Source of the DNA: CAVPEV01 sp963703555
GTDB taxonomy: Bacteria > Actinomycetota > Actinomycetes > Actinomycetales > Cellulomonadaceae
NCBI GenBank assembly: GCA_963703555.1
Contig: CAVPEV010000028.1
Coordinates: forward strand, 1-64,000
Length of the DNA: 64,000 bases
Direction: 5' to 3'
Shown here piece after piece: positions 50,610-59,167 of the stretch (position 1 is its first letter; every line of letters starts with the position of its first letter). The notes beneath the pieces were generated by a model. The model was not told where the DNA came from, searched no databases, and saw only the letters and a list, made by a program, of their open reading frames with translations. Both the position numbers and the translations under genes were made by a program.

Positions 50610-50954
50610 TCAGGGCCCTCCGGTCCACCACGTCGCCGCCGCCAGGGCCACGCTCAGCACGGCGACGGCGACGACTGCCACCACGGTGCGGACGAGCTCT
50701 GGCCACGCCAGGGAGGCGGTCGGATCCTCGGCCGACCGTCGCGGTCTGCGCACCGCGGTACCGAGGACGAGGGCCGCAAGCACCGCGGCGGGGAGGGCGA
50801 ACCACGGTGCGCCGAGCCGCAATGCGGTGATGCCGGCCAGCAGGCACACCGCGGTCGCCGACAACCCGGTCCGCTGCCAGGCGAGGGCTGTGCGCTCCTG
50901 CTGCAGCCCGGGGTCACGGGGTGCGGGTGGCGGGTCGGAGCCCTGCCGGGTCAT
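50610..50954 (-). CDS. DUF202 membrane protein
   Basis: 114 residues. DPGLQQERTALAWQRTGLSATAVCLLAG is the DUF202 signature (ERTxLAWxRT), followed by three hydrophobic helices. Function unknown. It overlaps the stop of another DUF202 gene by one base. The two could form a small heteromeric membrane complex. Confidence 0.85.
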   Translation of the reverse strand: MTRQGSDPPPAPRDPGLQQERTALAWQRTGLSATAVCLLAGITALRLGAPWFALPAAVLAALVLGTAVRRPRRSAEDPTASLAWPELVRTVVAVVAVAVLSVALAAATWWTGGP

Positions 50955-51382
50955 CAGCGAGTAAATATCTCGTGGAATGCGTAGCCACCCAGGACCAGTG
51001 CCAGCACCACGACTCCCAGGACCAGCCAGGGCAGCGCCACCGGTGGCGGCAGTGGCCGGTCGAGCCGCAGTGCACGCTCGGTGCGACGCCAGGAGAACAG
51101 CGCGGACAGTGCCAGCCCACCGCCGGCCAGACAGGCGAGGATCGCGACGAGGTCGGCGAGCGTCGGCAGGTCCGTGTAGGTGGACAGCGTGATGAGCGCC
51201 ACGCCACCGGCCACCAGGGCCAGCCCGGTGCGCACCCAGGCCAGCGCGGTGCGTTCGTTGGCCAGGGAGAACCGGGCGTCCGGCTCCGTGCCCACGCCGT
51301 AGACCTTGCGCGGCCGCCGGCGGTCCGGGCCGTCGGAGTTGCCCTGGGCCTCGGGGCTCTCGTGCACCACGGTGCGGAGCAT
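50954..51382 (-). CDS. DUF202 (YidH-like) membrane protein
   Basis: 142 residues. An N-terminal hydrophilic ~35 residues, then ARFSLANERTALAWVRTGLALVAGGVAL, the DUF202/YidH signature, and three membrane helices. Function unknown. It directly follows the GH65 gene (three bases) and precedes a second DUF202 gene, possibly as the tail of the pgmB–GH65 operon. Confidence 0.88.
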   Translation of the reverse strand: MLRTVVHESPEAQGNSDGPDRRRPRKVYGVGTEPDARFSLANERTALAWVRTGLALVAGGVALITLSTYTDLPTLADLVAILACLAGGGLALSALFSWRRTERALRLDRPLPPPVALPWLVLGVVVLALVLGGYAFHEIFTR

Positions 51383-51385
51383 ATG

Positions 51386-54043
51386 TCAGGCCTGGCGGCG
51401 CCCGTGACCGGTCCACGCGGGCCGCCGGCGGGGGAGTGCCGGGTCGGCGGTCACCGGGCTGGGCCGGGTCTTCCGGACGGGCTCGCCGTCCGCAACCGGC
51501 GGGCCCACCCGTCCTGGGGCGAACCCGGCCTGGTCGCCGTCCGGCGCCACCCCGGGTGACCCCGGTGCGGCATGGGCCGGGACGGTGGCCGTCATGAGCG
51601 TGCCGTCCGGGCGCCGGGTACCCTCGACGTCGCGCACGGTCGGCGCGCCGATCAGCCGCGGTGGCGCAGCAAGCTGGATGACCGCCGGTGCGTCGGGGCG
51701 CACGGTGACCTCCTCGCCGCGCACGGTGACGGTGACCGAGGCGCCCTCCTCCACCGCCAGGTGCAGCTGCGTCTGACCGACGTCCACCCGCAGCCGGGTC
51801 CCGTGCAGGGTGACCCGGAAGGTCAGCTTCTCCCAGATCTCCGGCAGCCGCGGGTCGAAGGAGGTCAGGCCGTCGTTGTCCCGCATCCCGCCGAAACCGT
51901 AGACGAGCGTGCTCCACACCCCACCGGCCGACGCCACGTGCACCCCGTCCGCGGTGTTGGCGTGCCGGTCCGCGAGATCGACGAACGCCGCCTCGTGGAA
52001 GTACCGCAGGGCGAGCTCCTGATAGCCGACCTCGGAGGCGATGATCGACTGGACGACGGCGGACAGGGAGGAGTCCCCGGTGGTCAGCGGGTCGTAGTAG
52101 TCGAAGTCCGCGAGCTTCTCCCGCTCGGTGAACTGGTCGCCCTGGAGGAACAGTGCGAGCACGACGTCCGCCTGCTTGAGGACCTGGAAGCGGTAGATGA
52201 CCAGCGGGTGGTAGTGCAGCAGGAGCGGACGCTTCTCCTGCGGGGTTCGGGACAGGTCCCACAGCTCCTTCTCCAGGAACTGCGCGTCCTGCGGGTGGAT
52301 GCCCAGCTGGGCGTCGAACGGGATGTGCATGTGGTCCGCCGCCCGGGACCAGTCGACGAGCTCGGAGGGGAGCAGGTGCAGGCGTTCCATCATGGCGGCG
52401 TGCTCGCGCGGGTGGCTGTGACGTAGCCGGTCGACGGCCTCGAGGGCGCTGCGCAGGTTGGCCCTGGCCATGACGTTCGTGTAGAGGTTGTCGTTGACCA
52501 CCGTGGTGTACTCGTCGGGCCCGGTGACCCCGTAGATGTGGAAGCGACCGTCGCCGTTCCCGCGCCAGAAGCCCAGGTCGGCCCACATCCGGGCGGTCTC
52601 CACGAGGATGTCGATGGCCTCCCGGGCGAGGAAGGCGTCGTCCGCGGTGGCGTGGACGTACTGGCGCACCGCGTAGGCGATGTCCGCGTCGATGTGGTAC
52701 TGCGCGGTCCCTGCGGCGTAGCTCGCCGACGCCTCCTCGCCGTCGATGGTCCGCCACGGGAACAGCGCGCCCACCTGGTTGAGCTCGCGGGCTCGGCGAC
52801 GGGCGGCGTCGAGCATCGTGTACCGGAACCGCAGGGCGTTGCGGGCGGCCTGCGGCGACGTGTACGTCAGGAACGGCAGCACGTACATCTCCGCGTCCCA
52901 GAAGTAGTGCCCGCTGTAGCCCGAGCCGGTCAGCCCCTTTGCCGGGATGCCCGTGCCCTCGGCCCGGGCACTCGCCTGGGCCACCTGGAACAGGTTCCAG
53001 CGCACCGCCTGCTGGAGCGCCGGCTGCCCCTGCACCTGCACGTCGCTGCGCTCCCAGAAGGCCTGCAGCCAGGTCCGCTGGGCGGCGAACTGCTCCTCGA
53101 CCCCCCTCCGGCGGACGCGGTCGAGCGTGCGGCGGGCCCGCTCGGCGAGCTCGCGACCGGGCACCCCGCGCGACGTGTGGTAGGCGACGGTCTTGGTCAG
53201 CACGAGCGGCACCCCGCGCCGGGCGTCGACGAGGTAGGTGTGCCGGGCGACGTCCGGCTCGACGTGCGAGGACTCCTCGTAGGGGTTGTCCGTCTCCATC
53301 ACATGGTCGGCGGCCACCGCGATGGTCATGCGCGACGAGGCAGCCCGGTAGGCGAGCACGTAGCGGCCGTCCTCGGCGGTCTGCAGGACGGGCTCGAGGA
53401 CCCGGCCGGTGAGCCGGTCGGCCCTGCGCGGGTCGAACCCCTCGCCCAGCGCGGCGTCGGACACGTCGTACTCGTCCGTGCCGTCCTGACGGTTGAGGAT
53501 CTGGCTGGACAGCGCCAGCGGGGCGTCCGCGTCGAGCACCGTCACCTCGTAGGTCAGCACGGCGAGGTGACGCTCGGTGAACGACGCCATCCGGCGCGAC
53601 CGGATGCGTACGTGCTTGCCGGACGGGGTCTCCCACACGAGCGACCGGTACAGCACGCCGTCGGCGAAGCTCAGGCAGCGCTCGTACTCCTCCAGGTCCG
53701 CGACCGTGAGCAGGAGGGGTTCGTCGTCGACGTACAGCCGCACGGTCTTGGCGTCCGGCGCGTTGATGATGGTCTGACCGACCCGGGCGAACCCGTAGGC
53801 CTCCTCCGGGTGGTGGATCGGCCATGTCTCGTGAAACCCGTTGACGTAGGTGCCGTGGGTGTGGCTGTCCCGGCCCTCCTCGGGGTTGCCGCGCATGCCG
53901 AGGTACCCGTTGCCGACGGCGAACAGCGTCTCGGTGCGCCCGAGGTCGTGCGGGTCGTAGCGGACCTCGCGCAGGCGCCACTCGTCGAGCGGGAACCGGG
54001 TGCGGTCCAGTGGGTCGAGGTTGAGGAACGAGCTCGGCCTCAT
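51386..54043 (-). CDS. GH65 family disaccharide phosphorylase
   Basis: 885 residues. The opening FPLDEWRLREVRYDPHDLGRTETLFAVGNG is typical of GH65; the catalytic glutamate is E511 in YGVTGPDEYTTVVNDN; the phosphate-binding region reads VHVASAGGVWSTLVYGFGG. GH65 enzymes split maltose, trehalose, kojibiose or nigerose with phosphate into glucose and beta-glucose-1-phosphate. A ~70-residue Pro/Gly/Arg tail past the last beta domain (from VEGTRRPDG) is unusual. The beta-phosphoglucomutase gene overlaps at its start by four bases, fixing a phosphorylase rather than hydrolase role. The exact disaccharide cannot be told. Confidence 0.93.
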   Translation of the reverse strand: MRPSSFLNLDPLDRTRFPLDEWRLREVRYDPHDLGRTETLFAVGNGYLGMRGNPEEGRDSHTHGTYVNGFHETWPIHHPEEAYGFARVGQTIINAPDAKTVRLYVDDEPLLLTVADLEEYERCLSFADGVLYRSLVWETPSGKHVRIRSRRMASFTERHLAVLTYEVTVLDADAPLALSSQILNRQDGTDEYDVSDAALGEGFDPRRADRLTGRVLEPVLQTAEDGRYVLAYRAASSRMTIAVAADHVMETDNPYEESSHVEPDVARHTYLVDARRGVPLVLTKTVAYHTSRGVPGRELAERARRTLDRVRRRGVEEQFAAQRTWLQAFWERSDVQVQGQPALQQAVRWNLFQVAQASARAEGTGIPAKGLTGSGYSGHYFWDAEMYVLPFLTYTSPQAARNALRFRYTMLDAARRRARELNQVGALFPWRTIDGEEASASYAAGTAQYHIDADIAYAVRQYVHATADDAFLAREAIDILVETARMWADLGFWRGNGDGRFHIYGVTGPDEYTTVVNDNLYTNVMARANLRSALEAVDRLRHSHPREHAAMMERLHLLPSELVDWSRAADHMHIPFDAQLGIHPQDAQFLEKELWDLSRTPQEKRPLLLHYHPLVIYRFQVLKQADVVLALFLQGDQFTEREKLADFDYYDPLTTGDSSLSAVVQSIIASEVGYQELALRYFHEAAFVDLADRHANTADGVHVASAGGVWSTLVYGFGGMRDNDGLTSFDPRLPEIWEKLTFRVTLHGTRLRVDVGQTQLHLAVEEGASVTVTVRGEEVTVRPDAPAVIQLAAPPRLIGAPTVRDVEGTRRPDGTLMTATVPAHAAPGSPGVAPDGDQAGFAPGRVGPPVADGEPVRKTRPSPVTADPALPRRRPAWTGHGRRQA

Positions 54044-54849
54044 GGGTGGCCGCCGGTCGGCTCGCCGGTGCTGCGGCCGGCGTCGGTCTGCGGTGCCGGC
54101 ACGAGGAGGTCGGCGAGGTCGGTGACAACCAGGTCGGCCCCCTGCGCCAGCAGCGCGCGGGCGCCGGCACCGCGGTCGACCCCGACGACCAGGCCGAACC
54201 CGCCGGCACGACCGGCGGCCACCCCCGACTCCGCATCCTCCACGACGGCGGCGCGCTCGGGTGGGACGCCCAGCCGGTCCGCGGCGAAGCGGTAGGTGGC
54301 AGGGTCCGGCTTGCCGGGCAGCCCGCGCTGCGTGGCGACGGCGCCGTCGACAACCGCGGCGAACCGGTCCGCCAGGCCGGCGGCCTGCAGCACGGCGGGC
54401 GCGTTGCGGGAGCTCGACACCACGGCCAGCCGGCGGCCGGCGGCCGCCAGGGCATCGAGGAGCCGGACCGAACCGGGATAGGCCGTCATGCCGTCGTCCG
54501 CGAGCACCTGGGTGAACAGCTCGTTCTTGCGGTTGCCGAGGCCGCAGACGGTCTGCGTGTCCGGACCATCGGTCGGGTCGCCGTCCGGCAGGCGGATGCC
54601 GCGCGCGTCGAGCAGGGCGCGGACGCCGGCGTAGCGGGGACGGCCGTCGATGAACGCGAAGTAGTCGGCATCGGTGTACGGGTCGGCGCCGTGCGCGGCG
54701 AGGAACGGCTCGAACAGCCGGGCCCAGGCCTGCCGGTGCACCTCGACCGTGGGGGTCAGCACGCCGTCGAGGTCGAACAGGACGGCGTCGATCCCGGTCA
54801 GCTCGGGGGCGAGCACGTCGCGGGTCGCGGAGCGGTCGGGTGCCGGCAC
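54040..54849 (-). CDS. pgmB: beta-phosphoglucomutase (HAD superfamily)
   Basis: 269 residues. HAD motif I DAVLFDLDGVLTPT with the nucleophilic Asp, motif II VVSSSRNAP, Lys in GLPGKPDPATY and motif IV VVEDAESGVAAGRAGGF. It converts beta-glucose-1-phosphate from the GH65 phosphorylase to glucose-6-phosphate, which pgi in this window takes into glycolysis. The first ~18 residues are variable, so the start could be later. Confidence 0.9.
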   Translation of the reverse strand: MPAPDRSATRDVLAPELTGIDAVLFDLDGVLTPTVEVHRQAWARLFEPFLAAHGADPYTDADYFAFIDGRPRYAGVRALLDARGIRLPDGDPTDGPDTQTVCGLGNRKNELFTQVLADDGMTAYPGSVRLLDALAAAGRRLAVVSSSRNAPAVLQAAGLADRFAAVVDGAVATQRGLPGKPDPATYRFAADRLGVPPERAAVVEDAESGVAAGRAGGFGLVVGVDRGAGARALLAQGADLVVTDLADLLVPAPQTDAGRSTGEPTGGHP

Positions 54850-55010
54850 GGTGGCTGGCCCTCCTGACGGAGCTGGTCGGGGCGATCGGTGGGGTGGTGG
54901 TCAGTGCCGCGGAGGCACCGGCTAGGGTGTCCTGCGCGAGCCCTGGTCGATGACGGGTCGGTGCGCGCTACGAGCGTAGTTCTCGGCGCTGTGCAGGTGT
55001 GGGAGGGTCG

Positions 55011-55370
55011 ATGGAGCAGCAAGTCGGACAGGGTACGACCGTCGTGTGTGTGAACCTGGCACCGGACGGGCAGGTCGGCGGCGGCTGGGGGAAGGCCCAC
55101 CGCGTGGCGGTCGCCGAGGTGGGCGAGGGTCGGGTGCTCGGCTGGACCGAGCACGAGGTGGCGTGGGACGTCTCGCACGACGAGGGCACCGAGGGCAGCC
55201 ACCACGCCCGGATCGTGCGGTTCCTGCGCGAGCAGCAGGCCGGTGTGGTCGTCACCGGGCACATGGGCCCGCCGATGGCCCACACGCTCGAGCTGATGGG
55301 TGTCCGGGTGGTGCTCGGGGCCCAGGGCGACCCGCGCGCCGCGGTGCTGGCGGCGGTCGCGCAGGCCTAG
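55011..55370 (+). CDS. NifX/NifB C-terminal-like (Fe-Mo-cofactor-binding fold) protein
   Basis: 119 residues behind GGGAGGG. VCVNLAPDGQVGGGWGKAHRVAVAEVGEG and RFLREQQAGVVVTGHMGPPM match the dinitrogenase Fe-Mo-cofactor-binding fold, a small RNase-H-like domain found in NifX, NifY and many orphan proteins. No nitrogenase gene is near, so a metal-cluster chaperone or regulatory role is more likely. Its 3' end overlaps the convergent gene by four bases. Confidence 0.8.
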   Translation: MEQQVGQGTTVVCVNLAPDGQVGGGWGKAHRVAVAEVGEGRVLGWTEHEVAWDVSHDEGTEGSHHARIVRFLREQQAGVVVTGHMGPPMAHTLELMGVRVVLGAQGDPRAAVLAAVAQA

Positions 55371-55876
55371 CCGGCGGTGAGGAACCGCTCCAGCTGCTCG
55401 ACGACGAACGCGTGGTCGTCGGCCTGGGCGAGCCCTGACACGCCGACGGTGCCCACCAGCCCGACGCTGCGGACCAGGAGCGGGAACACCCCGCCGTGCG
55501 CGGCGTAGACGGCCGGGTCGAGCCGGGACGCCGCCTCGAACGTCGTACCCCTCGCGCGGAACTGCGTGCCCACGTAGAACGAGCTGTGGCCGTAGCGGTC
55601 CACGACACGTGACTTCCGCTCGATCCAGTCGTCGTTGTCGGCGCAGCTGCCGGGCAACGCCGCGTGGAACATCCGCTGGCTGCCCCGCCGGATGGACACG
55701 ACGATCGGCAGCTGGCGGTCCCGGGCGGCGGTGACCAGCTGGACGCCGAGCTCCCAGGTGGTCTCCGGGTCCACATGGTCGAGCTGCAGGCGGTCCTCCT
55801 GGGCGGCGAGCTCGGCGAGCAGCTCGGCCGCGGCGGCCTCGCCGGCGGTCGCGGTGGGCCGGGGCGAGGCGTTCAC
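55367..55876 (-). CDS. heme-degrading-domain (UPF0303/HbpS-like) protein
   Basis: 169 residues. LVTAARDRQLPIVVSIRRGSQRMFHAALPGS, then AAHGGVFPLLVRSVGLVGTVGVSGLAQADDHAFV match the GlcG/HbpS-like fold of UPF0303 proteins. The related HbpS protein binds haem or haem breakdown iron. Overlaps the following Gfo/Idh/MocA gene by four bases, so they are co-transcribed. Confidence 0.85.
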   Translation of the reverse strand: MNASPRPTATAGEAAAAELLAELAAQEDRLQLDHVDPETTWELGVQLVTAARDRQLPIVVSIRRGSQRMFHAALPGSCADNDDWIERKSRVVDRYGHSSFYVGTQFRARGTTFEAASRLDPAVYAAHGGVFPLLVRSVGLVGTVGVSGLAQADDHAFVVEQLERFLTAG

Positions 55877-56919
55877 AGGGCGACCACCGATCCGTCGACG
55901 GCCGACCGTCGGGCGGCCGCCAGGACGACGAGGGCGTCCACCGCCGAGGCGGGGTCCACCGGCATCGGGCCGCCGGTGCGCAGCGCCTGTTCGACCTGCC
56001 GGTAGAACGTGTCGTACGAACCGCGCAGGGTGGGCACCGGCCGCGTGTCGCCCGGGATCCCGAGCCGGCCCCAGGCGTGCTCGGGCGCCATCCCCCAGCC
56101 CGGGTCGGTGGGGTGCCCGCCGGCGGTCAGTGCCGCCTCCTGCCCGTCCAGGCCGTGCACGGTGTACGCCGCACGGTCACCCAGCACCCGGAACCGGGGA
56201 CCGAGGTCGTCGGCCACGGCGCTCGCCCACAGGTGGGAGCGCGCCCCGCCGGTGTGGTGCAGCGCGACGAAGGTGTCGTCGTCCACCTCCGCCCCCGGCC
56301 GGCGGCGGTCGAGCTCGGCGTAGACGGTGTCCACCGGACCCAGCAGCACCAGCGCCTGGTCGACCAGGTGCGCGCCCAGGTCGACGAGCAGGCCGCCGGC
56401 CAGCTGCCGGTCGCCGCTCTCCCGCCAGCCGGTGCCCCGCGCGGGGCGCCAGCGCTCGAAGCGGGACTCGAACCGCCGGACCGTGCCCAGCGAGCCGTCC
56501 TCGACGAGCCGGCGCACCGTGCGGAAGTCGCCGTCCCACCGGCGGTTCTGGAACACCGTGACCGGCACCCCGGCGGCCGTCGCCTGCGCGAGCACCGTCC
56601 GTGCCTCCTCGGCAGTCCGGGCGAACGGCTTGTCCACGACGACCGGCACCCCGGCGCGCACCGCTGCGGTGGCCAGCTCGGCGTGGGTGTCGTTGCGGCT
56701 GGCCACGACCAGGAGGTCCAGGCCGCGCGCCAGGGCGGCGGGGACGTCGTCCACCAGGGCGGCGTCCGGGTAGGCGGCTGTGGCCTGGGCGCGTCGGCCG
56801 GGGTCGCGGGTGACGATCGCGTCGAGCCGCAGGCCCGGCGTCGTGGCCACCAAGGGGGCGTGGAAGACGCGGCCGGCCAGGCCGAACCCGGCCAGGCCCA
56901 CGCGCAGGGGATCGGGCAT
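55873..56919 (-). CDS. Gfo/Idh/MocA-family oxidoreductase
   Basis: 348 residues. Rossmann motif VGLAGFGLAGRVFHAPL, then VVASRNDTHAELATAAVRAG and the conserved VVDKPFARTAEEA with the EKP-type lysine (here DKP). The C-terminal domain ends in a helix (ALRTGGPMPVDPASAVDALVVLAAA). It uses NAD(P) to oxidise sugar or inositol derivatives. The ATG at 56919 starts with the Rossmann strand; the longer start at 56937 is possible. Confidence 0.9.
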   Translation of the reverse strand: MPDPLRVGLAGFGLAGRVFHAPLVATTPGLRLDAIVTRDPGRRAQATAAYPDAALVDDVPAALARGLDLLVVASRNDTHAELATAAVRAGVPVVVDKPFARTAEEARTVLAQATAAGVPVTVFQNRRWDGDFRTVRRLVEDGSLGTVRRFESRFERWRPARGTGWRESGDRQLAGGLLVDLGAHLVDQALVLLGPVDTVYAELDRRRPGAEVDDDTFVALHHTGGARSHLWASAVADDLGPRFRVLGDRAAYTVHGLDGQEAALTAGGHPTDPGWGMAPEHAWGRLGIPGDTRPVPTLRGSYDTFYRQVEQALRTGGPMPVDPASAVDALVVLAAARRSAVDGSVVAL

Positions 56920-56961
56920 GACGGAATCAGACCACATCGCGCGGCGCGCGGAGGCCCGTCG

Positions 56962-57720
56962 TCAGGAGCCCGAGGGGGCCGGCCCGCCGGATCGGCCGCG
57001 CAGCAGTCGCTCGACGACGGCGGCCGCCCGGTCCGCGGCGTCGTCCACGTGGCTGAGGAAGTCGGCGCCCGCGGCCGGACCGCACAGGTCGGAGATCCCC
57101 CGCACGGACACGAACGGCACGCCGGCCGTGAAGCTGGTCTGGGCGAGCGCCGTGCTCTCCATGTCGGTGGACAGCGCGTCGGGGAACGACGCGCGCAGCG
57201 GCGCGACCATGCCGGCATCGACGAACGTGTCGCCGGACAGCACCAGGCCCGTCAGCACCCGCACCGGGGGATCGGGCCGTGCGGCACGGCCGGTTGGCGT
57301 CCCCCGGTCGGCCGGGCTCGTCGTCGCGGCGACGAGCCCGGCGTCCCCCGGGTACTCCGCGGGCATCCCGGGGACCTGTCCGAGGGCGTAGCCGAACGCG
57401 CGCGCATCCGCCCCCGGGTAGACGTGACGGGTGCCCACGACGACGTCGCCGACCCGCACCTGCGCACCCAGGCCGCCGGCCGTCCCGGCGCTCACGACGG
57501 CCCCGGGGCGCACCCGCTGCAGCGCCGCCGCCAGCCCGCCGGCCGCGTTGACCAGGCCGATGCCGGTCTGCAGCAGCAGGATCGCGCGCCCAGCGACCTC
57601 CAGGTCGTGCCCGGCGACGCCGGCGTGGCGGGTCGGCCGCGCACTGTCGGCGAGGGCGAGGAACGGTGCGGCCTCGTCGGGCATGGCCACGACGACGACC
57701 GCGGCGACGCGGGTCGTCAT
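56962..57720 (-). CDS. mtnN: MTA/SAH nucleosidase
   Basis: 252 residues. VAAVVVVAMPDEAAPFLAL, GIGLVNAAGGLAAALQ, VVSAGTAGGLGAQVRVGDVV, and STDMESTALAQTSF with ISDLCGP: the nucleosidase family motifs with the catalytic Glu and Asp. It cleaves S-adenosylhomocysteine and methylthioadenosine to adenine; the ribosylhomocysteine goes to LuxS, whose stop overlaps this gene's ATG. An insertion of ~20 residues (SPADRGTPTGRAARPDPPV) is seen in the middle. Confidence 0.88.
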   Translation of the reverse strand: MTTRVAAVVVVAMPDEAAPFLALADSARPTRHAGVAGHDLEVAGRAILLLQTGIGLVNAAGGLAAALQRVRPGAVVSAGTAGGLGAQVRVGDVVVGTRHVYPGADARAFGYALGQVPGMPAEYPGDAGLVAATTSPADRGTPTGRAARPDPPVRVLTGLVLSGDTFVDAGMVAPLRASFPDALSTDMESTALAQTSFTAGVPFVSVRGISDLCGPAAGADFLSHVDDAADRAAAVVERLLRGRSGGPAPSGS

Positions 57721-58184
57721 GCGGTCACCGTGCTCCACTCCGCCCGGTGGTCCAGGAACTCACGTGCAGCGGCCTGAGCCCCCGTCAGCGTGTGGTGGGC
57801 ACCCCAGCCGCACTGCACCTCGTTGGCGGCGGGCACCTGCGTGGCCACCAGGACGTCTGCCAGGGTGGCCTCGACGAGCGCGAGGACGTCGTCGTAGGCC
57901 CAGTCGCCCTCGAGGATGAGGTAGAAGCCGGTCTGGCAGCCCATCGGGGAGAAGTCGACGACGCGGTCGGAGTGGTTGCGGGCGAGCTCGGCGACGAGGT
58001 GCTCCAGCGAGTGGACCACCGGCATCTCCAGGTGGGCGCGGTTCGGCTGGGTGAACCGGACGTCGTACTTGACGACGACGTCGCCGTGCGGGAGCACCTT
58101 GCGGTCGGCGAGGCGGACGTAGGGCGCGGCGACGGTGCGGTGGTCGAGGTTGAACGACTCGACGTTCATGTGCGGCTGGGTCAC
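57717..58184 (-). CDS. luxS: S-ribosylhomocysteine lyase (AI-2 synthase)
   Basis: 155 residues. MNVESFNLDHRTVAAPYVRL, zinc ligands in HSLEHL, DFSPMGCQTGFYLIL with the catalytic Cys, and CGWGAHH with the third ligand are the full LuxS signature. It produces homocysteine and DPD, the precursor of autoinducer-2, and completes the activated methyl cycle with the overlapping nucleosidase. An inner ATG (MNVESF) is an alternative start. Confidence 0.96.
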   Translation of the reverse strand: MTQPHMNVESFNLDHRTVAAPYVRLADRKVLPHGDVVVKYDVRFTQPNRAHLEMPVVHSLEHLVAELARNHSDRVVDFSPMGCQTGFYLILEGDWAYDDVLALVEATLADVLVATQVPAANEVQCGWGAHHTLTGAQAAAREFLDHRAEWSTVTA

Positions 58185-58258
58185 GGCGGGCCTCCTGGAC
58201 GGTGCCGGCGGTACCGGCGGTATCGGCGGGCGGTGGGGACTCCTGACAGTATCGACCG

Positions 58259-59161
58259 GTGGGCGCGGTCCGGGTGGGCATCTCCGGCTGGCGGTACCCG
58301 TCGTGGCGGGGCGACTTCTACCCGGCGGGCCTGCGCCAGCGGCTGGAGCTGCACCATGCCTCGCGCAGGCTGACGACGATCGAGATCAACGCGTCGTTCT
58401 ACGCGCTGCAGCGCCCGGAGACCTACCGGGCGTGGGCTGACCAGACGCCGGAGGACTTCCTGTTCTCCGTCAAGGGCGGTCGGTTCATCACGCACCTGAA
58501 GAGGCTGGTCGACGTGCGGACCCCGCTGGCCAACTTCTTCGCGTCGGGCGTGCTGGCGCTGGACGCCCGACTCGGTCCGGTGCTCTGGCAGCTGCCCGTC
58601 ACCCTGGCGTTCGACGAGGAGCGGGTCGCCACCTTCCTCGACCTCCTGCCGCGGAGCACGGGCGCCGCTGCCGCGCTCGCCGCCGAGCACGACGCCCGGC
58701 TCGACGGGCGGGCCTGGGCGGCGGTGGACGTCGACCGTCCGCTGCGGCACGTCCTGGAGGTCCGACACCCGTCCTACGCGGACCCGCGGTTCGTCCGGCT
58801 GCTGCGCCGGCAGGACGTGGGGCTGGTGGTGGCCGACGCGGCCCAACGGTGGCCGGTCATCGAGGACGTCACGTCCGACCTGGTGTACGTGCGCCTGCAC
58901 GGTCACACCGAGCTGTACGCGAGCGGGTACGACGACGCTGCGCTGGACCGGTGGGCGGACCGGGTGCGTCGATGGGCGGCGGGCGACCAGCCGTCGGACG
59001 CCCGCACCGTCGGTCCGCCCGCGCCTCCGGACGGGCCGGGCGGCCGTGACGTGCTCGTGTACCTGGACAACGACGCGGCCGGCCGGGCGCCCTGGGACGC
59101 GATGGCCCTGGCGGAGCGGCTGGGTGCCCGGCCGGGCGGAGCACCGGACGCCTCGGCGTGA
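58259..59161 (+). CDS. DUF72 (YecE-like TIM-barrel) protein
   Basis: 300 residues from a GTG. VRVGISGWRYPSWRGDFYPAGL, then IEINASFYALQRPETYRAWA and DFLFSVKGGRFITHLKRL are the DUF72 signature; the end DVLVYLDNDAAGRAPWDAM is also conserved. The fold is a TIM barrel related to endonuclease IV; function is unknown, with DNA repair or Fe-S roles proposed. It diverges from luxS. Confidence 0.9.
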   Translation: MGAVRVGISGWRYPSWRGDFYPAGLRQRLELHHASRRLTTIEINASFYALQRPETYRAWADQTPEDFLFSVKGGRFITHLKRLVDVRTPLANFFASGVLALDARLGPVLWQLPVTLAFDEERVATFLDLLPRSTGAAAALAAEHDARLDGRAWAAVDVDRPLRHVLEVRHPSYADPRFVRLLRRQDVGLVVADAAQRWPVIEDVTSDLVYVRLHGHTELYASGYDDAALDRWADRVRRWAAGDQPSDARTVGPPAPPDGPGGRDVLVYLDNDAAGRAPWDAMALAERLGARPGGAPDASA

Positions 59162-59167
59162 CGCCGG

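Noticed and set aside
50610..54455. A 1281-codon open frame on the minus strand across the GH65 gene
   Set aside because: It is an out-of-frame shadow of GH65 in GC-rich DNA that merely ends in the real DUF202 frame.
55011..55370. NifX-like gene as evidence for nitrogen fixation
   Set aside because: The fold is common in genomes without nitrogenase, and no nif gene is near.
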